From contig NZ_JBDSQX010000099.1 of the NCBI RefSeq assembly GCF_039929605.1, positions 8,148-72,147 of the forward strand: a DNA stretch of 64,000 bases, read 5' to 3'. Under the pieces are notes generated by a model, which was not told the origin of the DNA, ran no database searches, and saw nothing but the letters and a program-made list of their open reading frames with translations. Position 1 is the stretch's first letter. Each line of letters begins with the position of its first letter. This DNA comes from Pelomonas sp039929605. Lineage in GTDB: Bacteria; Pseudomonadota; Gammaproteobacteria; Burkholderiales; Burkholderiaceae_C. Shown one piece after another: positions 8,801-15,065 of the stretch. The position numbers and the translations under genes were made by a program.

Positions 8801-9263
8801 GACCGCACGTGTCATCCGTGCGCATGGCCTCGGCGACCTGCCGATCATCATGGTCTCGGCGAATGCGTTCGAGAACCAGATCGACAAGCTGGAGGCGGCG
8901 GGTTGCCAGGGCTTTGTGGACAAGCCGGTGATCGAGTCCGAGCTGCTCGTCGTGCTGCAGCATCACCTCGAACTGGAGTGGGTGGCCGAACTCGCCTTGC
9001 CGAGCTGGGCGCCCTCCGAGGCGGCGCCGGCCGACAGTGCCACACCCTTGCCGGCGGAGCAGGCGCAGGAACTGCTGCGGCTGGCGCGGCTTGGCCACGC
9101 CTTCGGCCTGCAACGGGCGCTGGATGCGCTCGCCGTGGACCACAGCGAGTGCGTGCCTGAAGTGCTCGTGCTGCGCGGCCTGGTCGCCCGTTTTGCATGG
9201 GAAGAGCTTGTCGAGCGGCTCAGCGCGGCGCTCGATCTGAGCGACCCGGAGCTGGTGTCGTGA
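5865..9263 (+). CDS. hybrid sensor histidine kinase with NCS1 permease-like input domain
   Basis: An 1132-aa membrane protein. Residues about 30-490 resemble the purine/cytosine permease (NCS1) family, with about 12 hydrophobic segments and an RNFRxW-like opening (PRSFRKWSEF). Residues 499-536 hold eight cysteines (CSVC, HC, IC, CC, RC, RC), a likely metal site. Two more membrane segments lie at about 565-630. A HisKA domain follows with H682 in THELRTPLNG, then a HATPase (N box NLLGNAVRF, DTGIGIA, GTGLGL) and a receiver with D969 in LMDISMDGMDG. The GTG start has GGGAG upstream. It divides from urtA and overlaps its response regulator. Like CbrA, it probably senses through a transporter fold, perhaps for urea or amides; ligand is unproven. 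Confidence 0.85.
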   Translation: MSSQPQRIFRIRREYNSWVANESMEDYALRYTPRSFRKWSEFRVANAAFGATSFLALEAIGGAIALSYGFTNALWAILVVGLITFLTGLPISYYAAKYGVDMDLLTRGAGFGYLGSTITSLVYASFTFIFFALEAAILALALQLYFGWPIAVCYLVSSLCVVPLVMHGVTLIQRLQWWTQPVWLLLLLLPYLAVLLKRPEAYADFTTLVGGVSHSNGFDAVMFGAAATVAFSLVVQIGEQVDYLRFLPEKTAANRSRWWWAVLVAGPGWVLPGMLKMLGGAFLAFLALQHEITVDKAVQPTQMYLAGFGYVFDSPAWVLGVTTLFIVVSQVKINLTNAYAGSLAWSNFFARLTHSHPGRVVWLVFNVLISVLLMTLGVFEALEGVLGLYSNVAIAWVGALVADLVINKPLGLSPPHIEFKRAHLYDINPVGLGAMLVAAVLGMTAYVGAFGPTAKAFAPFIALFTSMTASPLLAWWTRGRFYEARPNLATWKPGQLVNCSVCENAFESEDMAHCPAYAAPICSLCCTLESRCHDRCKTDSRAAEQVHAVLSSVLPQSLSRRVNFRVAHYLVVALSLVALFAVILGVVYEQQGALHSAEHLLLRDPLLKAFALLSLAAAVGAWWMVLGSESRRMAEDESNRHNELLVREISAHRRTDAALQAAKELAEAANQAKTRYVTGMTHELRTPLNGILGYAQILLKDDKISGAQRAAVDTIHHSGEHLHGLIDGLLDLARIEAGKLRLDIAPLPMRDFLDDVVRMVAPQAASKGLVFELRTLGRVPTYVRADARRLRQILINLLGNAVRFTDSGSVTLLLDHTREVARFDVIDTGIGIAPQDLERIFLPFERGSAGRRTGEPGTGLGLTITHLLTQLMGGELTVRSVPGEGSTFTARLYLSETSEPARARAAAHRPVSGYIGERRTLLIVDDHPIQRQMLAGMLLPLGFRIREAASGRECLESVLRSTPDAVLMDISMDGMDGWETARVIRAHGLGDLPIIMVSANAFENQIDKLEAAGCQGFVDKPVIESELLVVLQHHLELEWVAELALPSWAPSEAAPADSATPLPAEQAQELLRLARLGHAFGLQRALDALAVDHSECVPEVLVLRGLVARFAWEELVERLSAALDLSDPELVS

Positions 9264-10165
9264 ACCGCCCCTCCGAAACGGGTACATCAGGCGGCAGCGT
9301 CGTGCTCGTCGTCGACGACATGCCGCAGTCGCTGGGCGCCCTGTGCATCGAGCTTGACCAGGCGGGCTACACCGTGCTCGTGGCCGCCGACGGCGCCTCG
9401 GCGCTGGCGCGGCTCGACCTCGTCAGCCCCGACGCCATCCTGCTGGACGCGCTGATGCCCGGCCTGAACGGGTTCGATCTGTGCCGGCGCATCAAGGCCA
9501 ACCCTGCGTGGTCGCACATCCCGGTGATCTTCATGACCGGCCTGTCGGAAACCAGCCACATCGTGCAGGGTTTCGATGCCGGCGGGGTGGACTACGTCGT
9601 CAAGCCGCTGCGGGCGCAGGAGGTGCTCGTGCGCCTGGCCACCCATGTGCGCAACGCGCGGGCGGTACGCATGGCGCGCGACGCCATCGACATCGGCGGG
9701 CACGGCGTGCTGATGATCGACGCGCAGCAGCGGATGGCCTGGCGTTCGCCGCAGGCGCAGCAATGGCTGGCCAGGTTCTTCGGTGCGCGCGGCGATGCGG
9801 TCTGCATGGCGTGGCTGGCCGGGCAGGCGGCCGGCAACACCGAGGGGCTGCGCACGCTGACGCTCGCCGGCCAGACGCTCACGGCGCGCCGCCTCGGCAA
9901 TGCGGGCCTGGGCGAGGTGATGTGGCTGTTGGGGTTGCGCACGGCGGACGCGCCGGCCCCATCGCGCCTGTCGACGGCCTCATTGACCCTGCGCGAGACG
10001 GAGGTGCTGTCCTGGATCGCCAAGGGCAAGACCAACCGCGATGTCGCCGAGATCCTCGGCATGAGCCCGCGAACCGTGAACAAGCACCTCGAACACGTCT
10101 TCCAGAAGCTCGGCGTCGAAACCCGAGCCGCAGCCGCCGCGTTGGCCAGCCGCGAACTGGGCTGA
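9260..10165 (+). CDS. LuxR-family DNA-binding response regulator
   Basis: A 301-aa regulator that overlaps the kinase stop codon by 4 bp (GTGA), indicating translational coupling and a cognate pair. The receiver occupies about residues 10-130 with the phospho-acceptor D63 in ILLDALMPGLNG, a TG switch in FMTGLSE and the lysine in VVKPL. Residues 150-225 look like a small PAS-type sensor or linker (GGHGVLMIDAQQRMAW). The C-terminus has a LuxR/NarL helix-turn-helix (LTLRETEVLSWIAKGKTNRD, SPRTVNKHLEHVFQKLGVE). An in-frame start 63 nt upstream would give a longer protein but lies within the kinase gene. Likely targets are urtA and its own operon. Confidence 0.88.
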   Translation: MNRPSETGTSGGSVVLVVDDMPQSLGALCIELDQAGYTVLVAADGASALARLDLVSPDAILLDALMPGLNGFDLCRRIKANPAWSHIPVIFMTGLSETSHIVQGFDAGGVDYVVKPLRAQEVLVRLATHVRNARAVRMARDAIDIGGHGVLMIDAQQRMAWRSPQAQQWLARFFGARGDAVCMAWLAGQAAGNTEGLRTLTLAGQTLTARRLGNAGLGEVMWLLGLRTADAPAPSRLSTASLTLRETEVLSWIAKGKTNRDVAEILGMSPRTVNKHLEHVFQKLGVETRAAAAALASRELG

Positions 10166-10186
10166 GCGCGCGAAGCCCACGCTCAG
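10162..10186. terminator. hairpin between convergent genes
   Basis: Perfect 7-bp arms CTGAGCG (10162-10168) and CGCTCAG (10180-10186) with an 11-nt loop span the stop codons of the response regulator and the lyase gene. No T-run follows on either side, so it is at best a weak bidirectional terminator. Confidence 0.4.
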
Positions 10187-11460
10187 TGCGGCAGCTCCAC
10201 CGCGTAGATCGCTGGCTTGCCCTCGACGTTGGCGCGATACACAAGCCACTTGCCGTCCGGCGTGAAGTGCTGGTTGGGCTCCAGCGTGTAGTCCTGCTTG
10301 CCCAGGTCGGCCACGCGCACGGTCTCCAGCCGGCCCGGCGTGATGAGGCCGGGCACCGGCTTCTCGCGCGCCACCGGCTTGAGCAGGCTGATCCACTTGC
10401 CGGCGTTGCCGCCGTCGCCCGAGAACAGCTGGCCGTCGGGCGACTGCGAGAAGTGATACGACGCCTGCTCACGCGCCACCTCGTAGCGCCACTGCTCGCC
10501 GGTGGCCAGGTTGCGCCCCGTCAGCCAGGTCGTGCCGCCGCGCGGCATCTGCAGGTCGTACCAGACGGTCTTGCCATCGCTGCCCCAGAACTCGTGGCCC
10601 GCGATCTCGCCGGCCATCGTGCGGGTGTGGATCTTGGTCAGCTGCGTGCCGTCGGTGCGGATGGTCCAGATGCGGTCCACCTCGTGCCAGGGCCCCTCGT
10701 GGCAGAACATCAGCAGCGTCGGGTCGCTCGGCGAGAACAGCAGGTGGTTGAGCCAGTCCGTCGCACGGTGGATGGGCTTGCGCTCGCCGGTGGCGATGGA
10801 CACGCTGTACATCTCCATCGGCACGCGCGCGGCCAGGCGGTCCGCCATCCACTTGCCCTTGGCCGCTGCGAACGACAGCGGCTTGCCATCCGGCCCCACG
10901 CCCGCGTAGGCGGGCGAGCCTGTCACCGGGTCGCGCCGGCCTTGGGCGGCGATGTCGGGCGGCGGCGGCTCCACCTCATAGGCGCCCGCGAGCAGCGTCT
11001 CGTCGGCGTTGATGGATTGCACGCGCCCGCCGGGCAGGTCAGCGATCTTGCGAGCATTGCCGCTGTCCAGGTCCACCGACCATACCGAGAACGGACCGCC
11101 CTCCTCCACCGTTGCGTCGCGCAGCGTGTAGTAGGCCGAGCGCGATTTCGGCCCCGCAAACAGCAGCCGGTCCACCTGACCCTTCAGCACAAGCCGCGTC
11201 TGCCAGGTCCGGGTGTCGGCCACGCGGATCCCCTCGGGCGTGAGGTAGATCATCAGGTCGCCCTGGGGCGTGAAGGGGTTGTAGTTGAAGTAGAGGCCGT
11301 AGTTGCCCGGGCGGTCGTCGATGCGGACGATGCGCTGGCCGGTGGTGGCGTCGCGCCAGCTGGCAGGCTCGGCGTCGCCGGGCGCCGAGACGGCCGGCAG
11401 CACGCAGCCGACCAATGCGGTGGCGAGCATCAGCCTGCGCCGGAACGAAGGATTCATCAT
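10183..11460 (-). CDS. oligogalacturonate lyase family protein (PL22), putative lipoprotein
   Basis: A 425-aa secreted beta-propeller protein resembling oligogalacturonate lyases of family PL22, which cleave short pectin fragments by beta-elimination. Supporting stretches are MFCHEGPWHEVDRIW near residue 254, GEIAGHEFWGSDGKTVWYD and ASYHFSQSPDGQLFSGDGG, which carry the conserved histidines. The N-terminus has a lipobox LVGC at residues 16-19, so it is probably a lipoprotein, although AVSA offers a signal peptidase I alternative. Classical PL22 enzymes are cytoplasmic, so an exported one is unusual. No other pectin genes are near. ATGATG gives two adjacent possible starts. Confidence 0.75.
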   Translation of the reverse strand: MMNPSFRRRLMLATALVGCVLPAVSAPGDAEPASWRDATTGQRIVRIDDRPGNYGLYFNYNPFTPQGDLMIYLTPEGIRVADTRTWQTRLVLKGQVDRLLFAGPKSRSAYYTLRDATVEEGGPFSVWSVDLDSGNARKIADLPGGRVQSINADETLLAGAYEVEPPPPDIAAQGRRDPVTGSPAYAGVGPDGKPLSFAAAKGKWMADRLAARVPMEMYSVSIATGERKPIHRATDWLNHLLFSPSDPTLLMFCHEGPWHEVDRIWTIRTDGTQLTKIHTRTMAGEIAGHEFWGSDGKTVWYDLQMPRGGTTWLTGRNLATGEQWRYEVAREQASYHFSQSPDGQLFSGDGGNAGKWISLLKPVAREKPVPGLITPGRLETVRVADLGKQDYTLEPNQHFTPDGKWLVYRANVEGKPAIYAVELPH

Positions 11461-11693
11461 CGGAGTCGCCCGCGGGGGGGCCGTCTTGCGAAGCGAACGA
11501 TGCTAGCGACGCAGGGCAACCCATGCGGGCGCCGCCGACAACCGTCCTGCGGTTCGTGACGGATTGACGGTGCGCGCGGCCGGGCGGTTACAGCTCTGTG
11601 ACGGTCTTGTCCGAATAGTTCACGACGCGCGCAGCGTGCCGTGTGAAGCAGCGGCCCTGCCGCGCCGAAGATGCTCTCAAAGGAGCCTCCGAC

Positions 11694-12386
11694 GTGCTGC
11701 GCCGACTGCCCATCCTCATCGCCCTGCTGTCCGCCGCGCTGTCGCAGAGCGCCCACGCCGCCGACCTGACGGCGCTCGAAACCCGCTGGCTGCAAGGCAT
11801 CTGGCCGGTCATCGTGCATGCCAAGCAGAGCCTGGCGCTGCCGCTGGACCTCGTCGTACAGCCGCAGGACGCGCCCGGCGCCGCGCCGCTGGCACTGGGC
11901 TATGACGAGGGCCGCTGCAAGATGGTGTTCTCGATGCGCGGCAACCCGGACGGCCAACGCCAGCTGGACTCGATCGACCCCGACTTGCGCGCCGCCGCGC
12001 TGGAACTGATGGCCGCGCACGAGCTGGGCCACTGCCGCCGCTACCTCGACGGCGCCTGGTACCGCCTGCCGGCCGGCTTCGTCGCGGCCCAGGTGCCCGA
12101 AAACCTGGCGCCCCACTTGCAGCAGGCCTGGCTCGACATGCGCTCCACCCGCCGCGAAGAAGCCTATGGCGACCTCGTCGGCCTGGCCTGGACGCGCCAG
12201 CACCACCCCGAGCTCTACACCCGGCTGCACGCCTGGCTCGTGGCCGAGCGCTCGGCCGCCTTGGTGCCGGGCAGCCACCACGACACGCTGGACTGGCTGG
12301 CCCTGGCGCGCGACCGCGAGTCACTTCAAGGCAAGACGATCTTCGAGGCCGCCGACCGGCTGTGGCAGCGCAGGCTCAGGGACTGA
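11694..12386 (+). CDS. secreted HExxH zinc-metallopeptidase-like protein
   Basis: A 230-aa protein of unknown physiological role. The GTG start has AAAGGAG 8 nt upstream; an ATG-less longer frame exists but lacks such a site. The signal peptide LRRLPILIALLSAALSQSA ends AHA-ADL. HELGH at residues 109-113 gives two zinc-ligand histidines and the catalytic glutamate, and EEAYGDLVGLAW (E155 to D160) could give the third ligand, as in small gluzincin-like peptidases. It is expected in the periplasm or outside the cell. It starts divergently from the lyase across 233 bp in which I see no clear promoter, and precedes the TonB receptor by 121 bp. Confidence 0.65.
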   Translation: MLRRLPILIALLSAALSQSAHAADLTALETRWLQGIWPVIVHAKQSLALPLDLVVQPQDAPGAAPLALGYDEGRCKMVFSMRGNPDGQRQLDSIDPDLRAAALELMAAHELGHCRRYLDGAWYRLPAGFVAAQVPENLAPHLQQAWLDMRSTRREEAYGDLVGLAWTRQHHPELYTRLHAWLVAERSAALVPGSHHDTLDWLALARDRESLQGKTIFEAADRLWQRRLRD

Positions 12387-12507
12387 GGCGTAAAAGCGCG
12401 GCATCAAACGCGACCTCCGTGACATCCGACAGCGACTGCGAGCAGAGCCGCAGATAAGCTTTCCGGCATGTTCCCATCGGCCGTCGCAGGTGACGGCGAC
12501 CGACCTC

Positions 12508-14484
12508 ATGACCTGCCATTTCCTCGCGCTGGCCCGGCTGGCCTGGCTGGCCTCGCTCGCCTGGCCGCTGGCAGCTCACGCCGCCCCGCCTGCCGATTCA
12601 TCCGACGACGCTGCGCTGGAAGCCCTGCTCAAACGCGAAGTCCAAGGCCCCTCGCGCTATGCGCAGAGCCTGATGGACGCGCCGGCCTCGGTCAGCGTGC
12701 TGGAGCGGCAGGAGTCCGCCGCCCTGGGCCACCAGACGGTAGGCGACCTGCTGGCCCGGTTGCCGGGCGTCTACGTCAGCAACTCGCGCACCTACAGCGC
12801 GCTGGGGCTGCGCGGCTTCAACCGCCCGGGCGACTACAGCTCGCGCCTGCTGATGGCCATCGACGGCCAGCGCGTCAACGACGCCATCTACGACCAGGGC
12901 CTGCCTCAGCTCGAATTGCCGGTGATGGCCGAGTGGGTCAAGCGGGTGGAACTGGTGCAGGGCCCCGGCTCGTCGGTCTATGGCAGCAATGCGCTGCTGG
13001 GCGTCGTCAACGTCGTCACGCTGAATGGCGCGGATGCCCCTGGCCTGACCACCCAGGCCAGCCTGGGCGAGCAGGGCCTGCGCCGAGTCGAGATGCACTA
13101 CGGCGCCAGCAGCGCCGCCGACCGCGATTTGTTTATCGGCCTGAACTTGCAGCGCAGCGCTGGCGAGAATCTCTATCTGCCCGAACTCGGTACCCCCGAC
13201 GGCTGGGTGCGCGGCCTGGATGGCGAGCGGCAGGCGGCCTTGCTGGCCAAGTACCGTCACGGCCCCTGGCGGCTGGCATTGAACGCCGTGCGCCGCGAGA
13301 AGGATGCGGCTACCGCGCCCTACGGCACATTGGCCGGCGTGCCCGGCACCTACTACGTCGACAGCCTCGTCCTCGGCGAGGTCTCCTACGACGAAGGCTG
13401 GCAGGACGACGTGCACCGCACCGTGCGCCTGAGCGTGGCCGGCTACGACTTCCGCGGCCGCTACGTGTTCGGGCAGGCGCCCGACCTGGTCAACAAGGAC
13501 GTGGCTCATGCGCAGTGGACGACGCTGGAGGGCCGCATGCTGTGGCGCGGCCTGCTTAATCACCAGCTCATGCTGGGCGCGGAGCTGCGCACCTCGCCCC
13601 AAGGCGTGCAGCGCAACTTCGACCTGGAGCCCTATCGGGTGAGCCTGGATTCCCGGGTCTCGCAGGACTCCGCAGCGGTGTACGCGCAGGACCAGTGGCG
13701 CCTGTCGTCCACGCTGCACCTGACCACCGGCCTGCGCGTGGACCGCGTGCGCAGCTTCTCGCCCGCGCTGTCACCGCGCGCCGTGCTGGCCTTCCGGCCC
13801 GATGAGCGTGAATCGTTCAAGCTGATGTGGGCCCGGTCCTTCCGCACGCCCAACCTCTACGAGCGCTTCTACGACGACGGCGCCACCCAGCTCAGCAACA
13901 CGGCGTTGAAGCCAGAGCATGTCAACTCGGCCGAGGCAGCCTGGGAATACCTGCTGCTCAGTGGCCAGGCCGTGAGTGCCAACGCCTACTACACGCGCAT
14001 GAGCCGCCTCATCGAGCCGGTGATGCTGGGCAACGAGCCCGACGCCGTCGTGCAGTACCGCAACGTCGGGCGTGTCAGCCTGCGCGGCGTGGACCTGGGG
14101 GTGGAGCAGCGCTCAACCGAGGGCTGGCTGTGGCGCGCGAGCGCTTCATGGATGGACGCGCGCGACGACGCGGGCGACCGGCTGAGCAATGCACCGCGCT
14201 GGATGCTCAAGGGCCACGTCGTCACGCCTGAATGGCAGCGCTGGCAACTGGGCGCCGAGTGGAACCTGCTCGGCCCGCGCCTGGGCCGTGTGGAGGAAGT
14301 GCCTTCCACGGCAATCGTCAACGCCCATCTGCGCTACCGGCTCAACGACCGCCAGAGCCTGGCCCTGCACGTGAACAACGCGCTGAACCGGCGCAACCTC
14401 GACCCTTCGACACCGGATGTGACGCTGGGCAGCATCCCCCAACCCGGGCGCGCCTGGCGCCTTGATTGGCGGTTCTCGCTCTGA
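12508..14484 (+). CDS. TonB-dependent outer-membrane receptor
   Basis: A 658-aa outer-membrane receptor. After a signal peptide ending AAHA, the plug domain shows DAPASVSVLERQE, TVGDLLARLPGVYV, LGLRGFN and RVELVQGPGSSVYGSNALLG, all standard for TonB-dependent receptors. The barrel includes FRTPNLYERF and ends with RAWRLDWRFSL. It is slightly short for the class but has both domains. The ATG at 12508 is chosen because the signal peptide starts there; a GTG 6 codons earlier is possible. Eight bases downstream begins a YfiR-like gene and then a c-di-GMP enzyme, suggesting a signalling rather than purely nutritional role. The ligand cannot be inferred. Confidence 0.88.
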   Translation: MTCHFLALARLAWLASLAWPLAAHAAPPADSSDDAALEALLKREVQGPSRYAQSLMDAPASVSVLERQESAALGHQTVGDLLARLPGVYVSNSRTYSALGLRGFNRPGDYSSRLLMAIDGQRVNDAIYDQGLPQLELPVMAEWVKRVELVQGPGSSVYGSNALLGVVNVVTLNGADAPGLTTQASLGEQGLRRVEMHYGASSAADRDLFIGLNLQRSAGENLYLPELGTPDGWVRGLDGERQAALLAKYRHGPWRLALNAVRREKDAATAPYGTLAGVPGTYYVDSLVLGEVSYDEGWQDDVHRTVRLSVAGYDFRGRYVFGQAPDLVNKDVAHAQWTTLEGRMLWRGLLNHQLMLGAELRTSPQGVQRNFDLEPYRVSLDSRVSQDSAAVYAQDQWRLSSTLHLTTGLRVDRVRSFSPALSPRAVLAFRPDERESFKLMWARSFRTPNLYERFYDDGATQLSNTALKPEHVNSAEAAWEYLLLSGQAVSANAYYTRMSRLIEPVMLGNEPDAVVQYRNVGRVSLRGVDLGVEQRSTEGWLWRASASWMDARDDAGDRLSNAPRWMLKGHVVTPEWQRWQLGAEWNLLGPRLGRVEEVPSTAIVNAHLRYRLNDRQSLALHVNNALNRRNLDPSTPDVTLGSIPQPGRAWRLDWRFSL

Positions 14485-14492
14485 CAACGCCC

Positions 14493-15065
14493 ATGCCCTA
14501 CAAGCAGCGGATTTCAAGCCAGTCAGCGCATTGGCGCTGGGTGGCCGGCTGCGCGCTCGCTGGATGCTTGTCGGCAGCGGCGTTGGCGCAGACGGCCAGC
14601 CCCGAGTCGCTGAAGGCCGAGGTCATCTACCGCGTGCTGATGTTCGTCACCTGGCCGCCCGAGCGCGACGCGCCGGAGGGCGGCCTGCAGGTCTGCACGG
14701 TGGGCGAAAGCCGCACGGAAGGCCGCATGGAAGGCTCTTTGCAGGCGCTGTCCGGGCGACCCATCCGCCAGCTGACCGTGGCCGTGCGCCGCATCGCCCG
14801 TGCCGACCAGCTGGCCGGTTGCCACCTGCTCTATCTGCCCGCGCCACAACCGGCGTTGCGGCCTATGCTGGCGCAGGCGTCGGTCCTCGTGGTGTCCGAC
14901 ACCGCAGCGATGCTGGACCAGGGCGCCATGATCAATCTTCAGGTCGAAGACGGCCGCATCGTCTTCGACGTCGAGCTCGACGCCGCGCGGCGCGCAGGGC
15001 TGGTGATCAGCACCAAGTTGCTGCGCCTCGCCCGCTTTGTGCGTCATCAGACGGCCACGCCATGA
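14493..15065 (+). CDS. YfiR-family (DUF4154) periplasmic protein
   Basis: A 190-aa protein with a signal peptide (cleavage likely after AAALA) and the YfiR/DUF4154 pattern: LKAEVIYRVLMFVTWPPE after the signal, VCTVGES, a middle LAGCHLLYLP, SVLVVSDTAAML and INLQVEDGRIVFDVEL, ending with LLRLARFV. In Pseudomonas aeruginosa YfiR is a periplasmic inhibitor of the diguanylate cyclase YfiN. Two cysteines (in VCTV and AGCH) are positioned to form a disulfide. It lies 8 bp after the TonB receptor and its stop overlaps the start of the GGDEF/EAL gene by 4 bp, so the three are almost surely one operon. Confidence 0.85.
   Translation: MPYKQRISSQSAHWRWVAGCALAGCLSAAALAQTASPESLKAEVIYRVLMFVTWPPERDAPEGGLQVCTVGESRTEGRMEGSLQALSGRPIRQLTVAVRRIARADQLAGCHLLYLPAPQPALRPMLAQASVLVVSDTAAMLDQGAMINLQVEDGRIVFDVELDAARRAGLVISTKLLRLARFVRHQTATP

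Noticed and set aside
6336..9287. 983-codon frame opposite the hybrid kinase
   Set aside because: Shadow of the kinase gene; no hydrophobic segments or motifs, and composition is typical of antisense frames.
11461..11693. Divergent promoter between the lyase and the HExxH protein
   Set aside because: A TTGACG exists at 11564, but nothing like a -10 box follows at 16-18 nt.
14462..15061. In-frame upstream extension of the EAL gene (to 810 codons)
   Set aside because: It runs through the yfiR-like gene in another frame and has an arginine-rich shadow composition; the membrane helix starts right after 15062.
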